In this document: in pieces, positions 22,935-29,918 of the stretch | Numbering within the stretch: the first letter of the stretch is position 1 | Layout: each line of letters starts with the position of its first letter | From: Pseudonocardia parietis | Lineage (GTDB): Bacteria > Actinomycetota > Actinomycetes > Mycobacteriales > Pseudonocardiaceae | Direction of reading: 5' to 3' | NCBI RefSeq assembly: GCF_017876315.1 | Contig: NZ_JAGINU010000001.1 | Coordinates: 5,456,001 to 5,520,000 of the forward strand | Length of the DNA stretch: 64,000 nt | Notes under the pieces: generated by a model | What the model was told of the DNA's origin: nothing | The model's input: the letters and a program-made list of their open reading frames with translations, nothing else | Databases searched by the model: none | Position numbers and translations under genes: made by a program

Positions 22935-23522
22935 TCAGCCGCCCGGCTGACGGGTACCGGTCGGCACGGCCGGCCCGTCGTCCGGGGACGCCCCGCCGAC
23001 CCGCTGTGCCGCCTCGACGCACGTCGCGGCCCGGATGACGGCGGGTGCCTCGGAGTCGAGGCCGTACAGCTGCGGGCCGGGCAGGTCCGGGGTGAGCGCG
23101 CGGGCGTCGTCGGTGACGGCGGCGAAACCCGCCCGGCCGTACGCCCAGACCGCGCGGTCGCCGTCGCTCTCGGCCAGGTCCTCGCCGACCACCGGGGCGG
23201 CGAGCAGGGCCAGGCCTTCATCGGGGACGACGTAGCGTTCGTCGGCAGCCACGGCACCGGCGGGCAACGCACCGGCGAGCGCGTCGAAGTCGGTCGCCCG
23301 CGCCGGGGCGCAGGACCGGAGCGCCGCCCCGGGGTCGGTGGCGGCGAGCCGCGCGAACTCCCGCGCGTCCGCGGCGGGGCCGTCGAGCTCCTTGCCCGCC
23401 TGTGCCTCGGCCGGGCCGAGGAACGCGCCGAACCCGAGGACGACCGTTGCCAGCAGCCCGCCGGCCGCCAGCAGGACGCCCACGCACCAGGCCACGGTGC
23501 GCGCGACCATGGACCGGCTCAT
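22935..23522 (-). CDS. Exported or membrane-anchored protein of unknown function
   Basis: The 195-residue protein starts with a basic tip and one long hydrophobic helix (about residues 6-32), which could be a signal anchor. The remainder is a soluble domain of about 155 residues with two conserved-looking cysteines (RSCAPAR and AATCVEA) that might form a disulfide outside the cell. I do not recognise the family. ATG 23520-23522 lies about 9 bp after a TAGCGT -10-like element, so the transcript may be nearly leaderless. It is convergent with the small membrane gene. Confidence 0.65.
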   Translation of the reverse strand: MSRSMVARTVAWCVGVLLAAGGLLATVVLGFGAFLGPAEAQAGKELDGPAADAREFARLAATDPGAALRSCAPARATDFDALAGALPAGAVAADERYVVPDEGLALLAAPVVGEDLAESDGDRAVWAYGRAGFAAVTDDARALTPDLPGPQLYGLDSEAPAVIRAATCVEAAQRVGGASPDDGPAVPTGTRQPGG

Positions 23523-23642
23523 GTCCACATACGCTAGCGGGGTACGGGTGAGTCGGCGACCTGCTGTTCCGCTGGACGGGCGCGCTTGCCCGGGCCGGTA
23601 ACCTGGCCCGCACACAGGACATCGTGGTCCGGAGGTGCATCG

Positions 23643-23825
23643 ATGCCCGACCAGCTCGCCGACGTCGTCCCGCTGTGCCGCGCGATCCGCCACGACGATC
23701 TCCCCGGCGTCCACTGCCCACACTGCGCCTCCCCGACCGTCGACGACGGCTGGGCCACCGTGCTCCCGTTCGGCCCCCTCCCCCGCGCCCGCCAGACCCG
23801 CTGTCCCCCGGCGACCGCGCGCTGA
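23643..23825 (+). CDS. Small cysteine-containing protein, possible zinc ribbon
   Basis: This 60-residue frame starts at ATG 23643 with GGAGG at 23631-23635, a good spacing. It contains CPHC plus two further cysteines (PLCRAIR and QTRCPP). This could form one zinc site, although the outer pair is not a clean CxxC. No family is recognised. It is divergent from the membrane protein at 22935 and convergent with the PucR regulator at 23851. Confidence 0.5.
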   Translation: MPDQLADVVPLCRAIRHDDLPGVHCPHCASPTVDDGWATVLPFGPLPRARQTRCPPATAR

Positions 23826-23850
23826 CCGCATCCGCCCGCCCGTCCCGGTG

Positions 23851-25062
23851 TCAGTCGGCCGGATGCAGGACGACGGTGCCCAGCGTGCGGCAGGCCAGCA
23901 GGGCGACCTCGACGTCGAGGCGTCCCTCCGAGAGCGCTCGTCCCCGGGCCTCCTCGGCGCGGCGCAACCGGTACTGCACCGAGTTCTTGTGCAGGTGCAG
24001 CTCCGCGGCAGCGGCGGCGAGGCTGCCGCCCGCGCGCAGATAGGCACCCACGGTGTCGCGCAACCGCTCGTGCTGCTCGTCATCGGCCGCGAGATCACCC
24101 AGGACCTCCCGCACCCACGAGCCCAGCAGCTCGACGTCACCGCCGAGCAGCAGCAGCGGCCCGAGGGACGCCGCCGTCGTCACCGCGCGCCGGGCAGCCG
24201 GCGCGGCCGCGGCGACGACCGCCTGGACCTGCCGGGCGCGTCGGTGCGAGCGGCGGAACCCGTCGAGGTCGTGCTCCGGGGTGCCGAACGCCGCGAACAC
24301 CTCTTCCTGCTCGAGTTCGACGTCCCGGGCCGCCGGTACGGGGTACCAGGCCCACAGCGTCGCCCCGTCCGGCGCGACGACAAGCGGTGGCCGTGGGCAC
24401 CCGAGTGCCTCCCCCGCCGCCGCGACCGCGCGTTCCAGGGCTCGCCCCGGGTCGGCGACGCCGGGCGCGGACCAGAACACCGCGGCAAGGTGCTCGCCCG
24501 TCACCGGATGCCCGAGCGTCCGTTCCACCTCGGAGGCCGTCCCGCCGCGGCCGGCGAGCACGGCGTCCACCATGGCCAGCCGGGCCGCGTCGCGGCGACG
24601 CACCCAGCCGTCCCGCTCGGACTGGTGGACGGCGACCATGTCCTCCGAGACCCGGTCCACGTAGCCGAACGCCACCGACGACAGTTCCCGCACGGCCGCC
24701 GCGAGTTCGTCCGCGTCGAGGCCCGCCGACGCGATCCGGGAGATCAGCACCTGCTGGAACGCCGCTTGCCCGAGCCGGTACGCGCGCAGCAGCACGGTGA
24801 CCGCTACGCCCTGCTGAGCCAGCCGGCGAGCGATGTCGGTCGCAGCCGCCGGGACGGGCGCGTCGTCCGGGTCCCCGCCGCCGGTGAGCACGGTGAGCGC
24901 GCCGTCCAGGGAACCTTCGATCGTCGCGACCAGCAGCTCACGAACCCGGGGATCACGGCCCAGGTCGGGCAGCCCGGCGTCGATCTCGGCGAGGACGCGC
25001 TCGGTGAGGGACCCGGAGTCGTCCCGGACCGCGCCGGCGAGACGGGCGAGTGTGTCGGACAC
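23851..25062 (-). CDS. PucR/CdaR-type transcriptional regulator
   Basis: The 403-residue protein ends with the PucR C-terminal helix-turn-helix: LRAGGSLAAAAAELHLHKNSVQYRLRRAEE. The central part is a GGDEF-like/CdaR domain, and the N-terminal 170 residues are helical, as in the RsbRD-N class (RLAQQGVAVTVLLRAYRLGQAAF). Such proteins usually activate nearby catabolic genes in response to a metabolite. I chose GTG 25060-25062 because similarity begins there; the frame stays open upstream through repetitive DNA and no ribosome site is clear. No obvious target gene is adjacent. Confidence 0.78.
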   Translation of the reverse strand: MSDTLARLAGAVRDDSGSLTERVLAEIDAGLPDLGRDPRVRELLVATIEGSLDGALTVLTGGGDPDDAPVPAAATDIARRLAQQGVAVTVLLRAYRLGQAAFQQVLISRIASAGLDADELAAAVRELSSVAFGYVDRVSEDMVAVHQSERDGWVRRRDAARLAMVDAVLAGRGGTASEVERTLGHPVTGEHLAAVFWSAPGVADPGRALERAVAAAGEALGCPRPPLVVAPDGATLWAWYPVPAARDVELEQEEVFAAFGTPEHDLDGFRRSHRRARQVQAVVAAAAPAARRAVTTAASLGPLLLLGGDVELLGSWVREVLGDLAADDEQHERLRDTVGAYLRAGGSLAAAAAELHLHKNSVQYRLRRAEEARGRALSEGRLDVEVALLACRTLGTVVLHPAD

Positions 25063-25304
25063 CGGGGGCACGGACGGAGACGGTAGCGCGCCCGAGCACC
25101 CGATCTCCCGGGGCCGGCCCGGGGGCGGGGCCTGAGCCGGGGCCGAGCGCGGGCCCGCGAGATCGGGCCGTCCGGACCTCGGAGTCGCGAGTGGCCGGCT
25201 CCGGTCGAGACGCACCTCCCGGCCCGGGCACGTGTTCCTCGGGCGGATCCCCGCGGATCCGCGGAGTTCCTGCCTCGAACGGTCCCGGCCCCAGCGGGCC
25301 TCGA

Positions 25305-25322
25305 CGCGTTCCGCGGAACGCG
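25305..25322. repeat. Dispersed palindrome, copy 1
   Basis: CGCGTTCCGCGGAACGCG is a perfect 18-bp palindrome. Its 16-bp core GCGTTCCGCGGAACGC recurs at 25518-25537 and 27914-27929, always in non-coding DNA. Confidence 0.9.
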
Positions 25323-25363
25323 AGGCACGCGTTGCTCGGCGGATCCCCGGGCCTCTCGGAGTT

Positions 25364-25477
25364 GTCGTGCGAGAGCGCGACGGCGGTCGACATCGCGATG
25401 ACGTCGCGGGAGAACAGCGACAGCTCCATGCCGGCGCGGCCCTGGGTGATGCCGTCGCACATGGCGGGCACGCCGCC
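25364..25477 (-). pseudogene. edd: Fragment of 6-phosphogluconate dehydratase (edd)
   Basis: About 38 codons on the minus strand read GGVPAMCDGITQG, then GMELSLFSRDVIAM and TAVALSHD. This is the conserved block around a cluster-ligand cysteine of 6-phosphogluconate dehydratase (Edd, IlvD/Edd family). Edd normally continues NMFDG right after ALSH; here the similarity breaks off and unrelated sequence follows. No other part of the gene is in the window. The fragment sits between two copies of the palindrome, 41 bp from each. Confidence 0.8.
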
Positions 25478-25517
25478 CGTTTCTGCATCGAGCAGCCCCG
25501 CGCCCAGCGAGCCCCGA

Positions 25518-25537
25518 CCGCGTTCCGCGGAACGCGG
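25518..25537. repeat. Dispersed palindrome, copy 2
   Basis: CCGCGTTCCGCGGAACGCGG is a perfect 20-bp palindrome sharing its 16-bp core with copies at 25305 and 27914. Confidence 0.9.
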
Positions 25538-25556
25538 GGCGAACGCGCCGCTCGAG

Positions 25557-25795
25557 CGTCATGCCCCTGTTCGAGCCATGCCCTGCTCGAGCCATGCCCT
25601 GCTCGAGCCATGCCCTGCTCGAGCCATGCCTCGGTCGGGCGGTACCCCTGTTCGGGCCGTACCCCTGTTCGGGCAGTGCCCCTGTTCGAGCGACGCCCCT
25701 GTTCAGCGATGCCCCTGTTCAGCCGGGTCCCTGTTCAGCCGGGTCCCTGTTCGAAGCGATGCCCCTGTTCAGCGGGGTCCCTGGTCAGCGGGGTC
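25557..25795. repeat. Degenerate 16-18-bp minisatellite
   Basis: Three perfect units GAGCCATGCCCTGCTC lie at 25573-25620, followed by about ten diverged units built on xxxCCCCTGTTC and CCGGGTCCCTGTTC. The array ends 5 bp before the stop of the DUF222/HNH gene. Unit length varies, so no long protein is implied. Confidence 0.9.
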
Positions 25796-25799
25796 CATT

Positions 25800-27620
25800 T
25801 CAGGCGGCCATCGGGGCGGGGCGCGGAGGGAGCAGAGCATCGAGGATCGGAGCCGGATCGAGGCGGTCGCCGTACCAGTCCGGAGTGAGGCTGGTGCGGT
25901 CGATCTCCAGCCGGGCCCGGGTGTTCATCTCGATCAGCGCTTCGGCGCCACCGCTCAACGGCTCTGCGGTGGGGGCGACGCGGGTTCCGTCCGGCCGGTA
26001 CACGTCCCAGCCGCCCCCTGGCCGCTGCCCGATCCGGTAGTCGTGGTCGTGCATCAGCCGGTGATGGAACCCGCAGATCAGCACGAGATTGTCCACATCG
26101 GTCGGACCGCCGCGAAGCCAGTGCCGGACGTGATGTGCATGCAGGTGACGGGTGCGGTCACAGCCGGGGAACTGGCAGCCACCGCCATCGGCGCTGTCGC
26201 GGGCGGTGAGCGCGGCGATCTGTGCCGGGCTGGCCAGGCGACGGGCACGACCGAGGTAGAGCCGGTTCGTCGCGCGGTCCTCGAGAAGGACCTGGACACG
26301 GGCGTCGCACGCCAGACGCTGCGCGGTCGCCGCCGGGAGCTCGGGGCCGCTCGCCACCTGGGCGGTCCCGGCGGTGACATCGAGATGGACCACGACCTGA
26401 GCGGTGCCGCGCCCGACCACCGGCCCGGACGTGTCGTCCTGCCGGCCGGCCAGCTCCAGCAGCGCATCGGCGCGCCGGGCCGCGACCCGGTCCGTCACCG
26501 GGCCCGGTTCCTGTTCGAGAGCGCACTGGTCGAGATCCTGCGGCGGGGTGGCGACCGGGTGCTCGACCGGTGCCGGCACCGGTACCCGTGGCGGGACGCG
26601 GGCCTCGATCGCGGCGATCAGGACGGCGCCGTCCTCCGGGGTGAAGCGGCCCCGCAGGACCACGGAACCGTCGGCGTCGTGATACCAGCTCAGGGATCGG
26701 CGGGCGGCGATGTCGGCAGGCGGTGTCCGGCGCCGGCGAACCGCGCGTACGACGGTCTCGACATGGCTCGCTGTTCCCGACAGGGCCAGCTCCAGAAGGA
26801 TCTGCTCCGCGCTCTCCGGGTCGACGGGTACGGCGGTCGAGGCCGTGCTCCCCGGACCCGCACGCCCCTCGGAGGCACCACCGCCCGCGGCCCCGCCGGC
26901 AGCGTGGTCGGCAGCGTTGTCGACGTCGACGTCGACGTCGACGTCGACGCTGCCCCCACCACTCGCATTGCCCGCGCCACCCTCGTTGCCTGCCCTCTCC
27001 GCGTTGTCCGCGCTGCGCCCGTTGTCCGCGCTGCCCCCGTTGTCCGCACTGCCCCCGTTGCCCGCACTGCCCCCGTTGCCCGCACTGCCTTCAACGCCCG
27101 TACTGCCTGCGCCCGTACTGCCTGCGGAGCTGCCCGAGGTGCCGGACGCGGCGGCGATGGTAGTCGCGTCGGTGGCGGTGGCGTCGCCGGTGGCGGTGGC
27201 GTCGCCGGCGGTGGTGGTGGCGTCGGTAGTGGTGGTGGCGGTGGCGGCGATGTCGTCGTGGACAACGGTGTCCGAGCCGGCCACCCGGGTGATCGCGCGG
27301 ACCTTCGAGTAGGAGATCCGGCCGGCGGCGAACGCGGCGGTGATACGAGGGAGGTTGGTCAGGGCACGGGCGACCCGTAGGTGCTCGGTCGCGGTCCGCA
27401 GGCTCATCCCCGCCCGCCACGACAACCAGTGCGCACACGAACGGACACCGACGCCCGCCCAGCCACCACGCTCGTCGAACTCGGCCAGCAACTGCAGGAA
27501 CCGGCATTCGGCGGCGGCGATGTGCCCAGCCAGACCGAGCAGTTCCGATTCCAGGTCTGGCAGGTTCAGGACGGGCGCCGGGTCAGGCGATTCGGCGGCT
27601 GGATCGGTGACGATGGGCAT
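25800..27620 (-). CDS. DUF222 and HNH endonuclease domain protein (13E12 family)
   Basis: The 606-residue protein has an N-terminal DUF222 region (LAEFDERGGW to VRAITRVAG, residues about 20-115 and continuing after 265) and a C-terminal HNH nuclease domain: CQFPGC near 481, HLHAHHVRHW near 490 and LVLICGFHHRLMH near 515. Residues about 125-265 are a low-complexity Ala/Thr/Ser/Gly/Asn insert ending in five Val-Asp pairs, encoded by micro- and minisatellite DNA. A GGAGG ribosome site precedes ATG 27618-27620, and a canonical SOS box lies 18 bp upstream. Mycobacterial 13E12 genes are known LexA targets. It probably acts in DNA damage or mobile-DNA processes; the cut site is unknown. Confidence 0.85.
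   Translation of the reverse strand: MPIVTDPAAESPDPAPVLNLPDLESELLGLAGHIAAAECRFLQLLAEFDERGGWAGVGVRSCAHWLSWRAGMSLRTATEHLRVARALTNLPRITAAFAAGRISYSKVRAITRVAGSDTVVHDDIAATATTTTDATTTAGDATATGDATATDATTIAAASGTSGSSAGSTGAGSTGVEGSAGNGGSAGNGGSADNGGSADNGRSADNAERAGNEGGAGNASGGGSVDVDVDVDVDNAADHAAGGAAGGGASEGRAGPGSTASTAVPVDPESAEQILLELALSGTASHVETVVRAVRRRRTPPADIAARRSLSWYHDADGSVVLRGRFTPEDGAVLIAAIEARVPPRVPVPAPVEHPVATPPQDLDQCALEQEPGPVTDRVAARRADALLELAGRQDDTSGPVVGRGTAQVVVHLDVTAGTAQVASGPELPAATAQRLACDARVQVLLEDRATNRLYLGRARRLASPAQIAALTARDSADGGGCQFPGCDRTRHLHAHHVRHWLRGGPTDVDNLVLICGFHHRLMHDHDYRIGQRPGGGWDVYRPDGTRVAPTAEPLSGGAEALIEMNTRARLEIDRTSLTPDWYGDRLDPAPILDALLPPRPAPMAA
26919..26948. repeat. Hexanucleotide microsatellite (GTCGAC)5
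   Basis: Five tandem GTCGAC units lie inside the HNH gene and encode alternating Val-Asp. Slippage would change the length in frame by two residues per unit. Confidence 0.95.
27017..27094. repeat. In-frame minisatellite in the HNH gene
   Basis: Units close to CTGCCCCCGTTGTCCGCA, 18 bp long, recur with small changes. On the coding strand they give Ala-Asp/Gly-Asn-Gly-Gly-Ser repeats in the linker. Confidence 0.75.
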
Positions 27621-27638
27621 CGCGACACCTCCGGGTGA

Positions 27639-27654
27639 TCGAACTGCTGTTCGA
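27639..27654. promoter_or_regulatory. SOS box (LexA operator)
   Basis: TCGAAC-TGCT-GTTCGA is a perfect match to the actinobacterial LexA consensus TCGAAC-N4-GTTCGA, and the flanking G and C extend the inverted repeat to 8 bp per arm. It lies 18 bp before the start codon of the DUF222/HNH gene, where LexA would block transcription or elongation. Confidence 0.85.
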
Positions 27655-27913
27655 TCCGAAGTGTGGCAGGCGGGTACGACAGTTTCGCCCGACCCGACCC
27701 GACCCGACCCGACCCGATCCGCTCCGCTCCGTCCCGCTCCGGAGCCGATCGACCCGACGGTGGGTGCGCGCCGCGAGGCGGGGAAGAGCGCCCACCATCC
27801 GGGATCGCGACAGCCCGGCCGCCGGTGCGCTGTCGGCGAATGACGCGCCGGGCCGCCTACAACCGTCACGACCGAGGTTCGAGCGCCCGGCCCGCGGATC
27901 GGGAGCATCGAGT

Positions 27914-27929
27914 GCGTTCCGCGGAACGC
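27914..27929. repeat. Dispersed palindrome, copy 3
   Basis: GCGTTCCGCGGAACGC, the perfect 16-bp core shared with 25305 and 25518. It lies about 70 bp beyond the stop of the response regulator gene. Confidence 0.9.
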
Positions 27930-27998
27930 GGACTCAGGCTCCGCACCACCCGTTCCGGCTGCGGAGTCAGGTGTGGAGGTCGGCGACGATCCGCACGG

Positions 27999-28673
27999 TC
28001 AGGTCACCAGGCCTGCGCGGAACGCCAGGGCGACCAGCTGGACGCGGTCGCGGCACTGTGTCTTCGCCAGCAGGTGTCCCACGTGGGTCTTGACCGTGGC
28101 CTCGGAAACGACCAGCTCTGCCATGAGCTCGGCGTTCGACCGGCCACCGCCGACCAGCGTCAGCACCTCCCGCTCGCGCGGGGTGAGTTCGGCGAGCGTG
28201 GCCTGCGCGTCCGGAGCCCCGGCGGCGGGTTCCGGCGTGGACAGCAACGGCGCGGTGGCCCGCAGCAGGCGACGGGTCGACACCGGATCGACGACCGAGT
28301 CCCCGCTGTGGACGGTACGCACGGCGTCGATCAGTCCCTGCGGTCGCACGTCCTTGAGCAGGAAGCCGCTCGCCCCGGCCCCGATCGCCGCAGTCACCGA
28401 CTCGTCGAGGTCGAAGGTCGTCAGCACGAGGACCTTCAGCCCCGGATGCGCGGCGAGCGCCCGCCGGGTGGCCTCGATGCCGTCCAGGCGCGGCATCCGG
28501 ACGTCCATCAGCACGACGTCGACGTCGGTGCGATCGAGCTCGGCGAGTGCCTGCTCGCCGTCCCCGGCCTGGGCGACGACGGTGAGGTCGTCACACGAGT
28601 CGAGCACCATCGCGAAGCCGGCGCGGACGAGTTCCTGGTCGTCGACCAGCATCAGTCGGACGGGGTCGGTCAC
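27999..28673 (-). CDS. Response regulator, NarL/LuxR family
   Basis: The 224-residue protein has a receiver domain with acidic DD at 11-12, phosphoacceptor D57 (VLMDVRMP) and Lys in FLLKDV, followed by a LuxR-type helix-turn-helix (LTPREREVLTLVGGGRSNAELMAELVVSEATVKTHV). GTG 28671-28673 is chosen because GAGGAG lies just upstream; an in-frame GTG four codons earlier overlaps that site. The histidine kinase gene ends 15 bp upstream on the same strand, forming a standard NarL-type pair. Confidence 0.92.
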   Translation of the reverse strand: MTDPVRLMLVDDQELVRAGFAMVLDSCDDLTVVAQAGDGEQALAELDRTDVDVVLMDVRMPRLDGIEATRRALAAHPGLKVLVLTTFDLDESVTAAIGAGASGFLLKDVRPQGLIDAVRTVHSGDSVVDPVSTRRLLRATAPLLSTPEPAAGAPDAQATLAELTPREREVLTLVGGGRSNAELMAELVVSEATVKTHVGHLLAKTQCRDRVQLVALAFRAGLVT

Positions 28674-28688
28674 GGGTCTCCTCACGGT

Positions 28689-29918
28689 TCACTGTGTCGT
28701 CAGTGGCAGCCGCAGCCGCACGGCCCACCCGCCGTCCGGGTGTGGGCCGGTCTCGACGGAGCCGCCGTGCAGGGCGGCCCGCTCGCGCATGCCGGTCAGC
28801 CCGTGCCCGCCGCGGGGCGGTCGCGGGACGGGGTGGCGGGCGCCCTCGTCGCGGACCCGGACGACCAGCTCGTCGTCGGTCCACTCCAGACGGACATGGG
28901 CCGGTGTGCCGGGCCCGGCATGCTTGATCACGTTGGTCAGAGCCTCCTGCACCACCCGGTAGGCGGTGAGGCCGGGGCCGGTGGCGATCGGGCGGGGCGT
29001 CCCGGTGGTCTCCAGGTCGACCCGCAGACCGCCGGCGCGGACCTGCTCGACCAGCGCCGGGACGTCGTCGGTACCGGGTTGCGGTCGCCCCGCCGCATCC
29101 GGGCCCTCGTCGTCCACACCGGAGTCACGCAGCATCTCCAGCAACCCGCGGACGTCACCCAGCGCCTCCCGGCCGGTGTCGGCGATCCCGGCGAGCACCT
29201 CGACCGCCCTGGCCGGGTCGCGCTGCGCGGCGAACTGGCCGCCGTCGGCCTGGGCGATGATCCCGGACAGCGAGTGCGCGACGACGTCGTGCACCTCCCG
29301 GGAGATCCGGGAACGCTCGGCGAGCAGCTCGATCCGCACCTCCTGGCGCCGGCTCTCCTCCAGCAGCCGGGCGCGTTCGCGCAGGCCCTCGGTGTGCCGG
29401 AACGACGCCCGGCGCAGTGAGCCTGCCAGCCACACGCCTGCGGCGATGCCCAGCGCCGAGCCGATCAGCCAGAGCAGCACCAGCGAGTGGTCCGGGCCGA
29501 CGGGCTCGGTCAGCAGCTGCACCACCGATCGGACGGTCGCACCGGACAGCAGCAGCAGGAACGCCGCCGCACCGGCCCAGCGGGGACCGTAGGCGATCGC
29601 CGAGTAGCCCATGACGAGCGCGGGCAGCAGGATCACCGCCGCCGTCCCCACGATCGCCAGCTGCGCCACCCCGGCGACGACGGCGGTGGCGACGGCCGCG
29701 GGGATCGGGTGCGTGCGGCGGAACACCACCGGCGCCGCCGCCAGCACCGCGACGACCAGCGCCGCTGCCTGCATCGCTCGGGGAACCCTTCCCTCGAGCG
29801 TCCAGCTGATCGCGATCCACAGCAGGAGCGCGGCGAGCACGGCGTCGACGACGATCGGGTTTCGGCGGCACAGCATGGCGAACCGCTCGACCAGCATCGG
29901 CTCCTCGGCGGCGTTCAC
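28689..29918 (-). CDS. Sensor histidine kinase, NarL-partner type (HisKA_3)
   Basis: The 409-residue protein has several N-terminal transmembrane helices (about residues 22-165), then a HisKA_3 domain with the phosphorylated H210 in ISREVHDVVAHSLSG, and a C-terminal ATPase domain (QEALTNVIKHAG as N-box, GHGLTGMRERAALHGG as G-box). No large external sensor domain exists, so the membrane part itself probably senses. GTG 29916-29918 overlaps the stop of the membrane acyltransferase gene by GTGA, coupling their translation. Confidence 0.9.
   Translation of the reverse strand: MNAAEEPMLVERFAMLCRRNPIVVDAVLAALLLWIAISWTLEGRVPRAMQAAALVVAVLAAAPVVFRRTHPIPAAVATAVVAGVAQLAIVGTAAVILLPALVMGYSAIAYGPRWAGAAAFLLLLSGATVRSVVQLLTEPVGPDHSLVLLWLIGSALGIAAGVWLAGSLRRASFRHTEGLRERARLLEESRRQEVRIELLAERSRISREVHDVVAHSLSGIIAQADGGQFAAQRDPARAVEVLAGIADTGREALGDVRGLLEMLRDSGVDDEGPDAAGRPQPGTDDVPALVEQVRAGGLRVDLETTGTPRPIATGPGLTAYRVVQEALTNVIKHAGPGTPAHVRLEWTDDELVVRVRDEGARHPVPRPPRGGHGLTGMRERAALHGGSVETGPHPDGGWAVRLRLPLTTQ

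Larger units (their letters stand above)
25063..25799. other. 737-bp repeat-rich gap without an intact gene
   Basis: No complete gene is supported. The gap holds two copies of a perfect palindrome (25305-25322 and 25518-25537), a decayed fragment of 6-phosphogluconate dehydratase between them (25364-25477), and a 16-17-bp minisatellite (25557-25795). It looks like a site of insertion, slippage and decay. Confidence 0.8.
27621..27998. other. 378-bp gap upstream of the HNH gene
   Basis: No gene is supported. From the HNH side it holds the SOS box (27639-27654), a CGACC pentanucleotide run (about 27691-27716) and the third copy of the dispersed palindrome (27914-27929). Confidence 0.6.

Noticed and set aside
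25472..25800. N-terminal extension of the PucR regulator to about 25611
   Set aside because: The upstream part of the open frame is made of repeat and palindrome DNA and antisense of the edd fragment; homology begins near GTG 25062.
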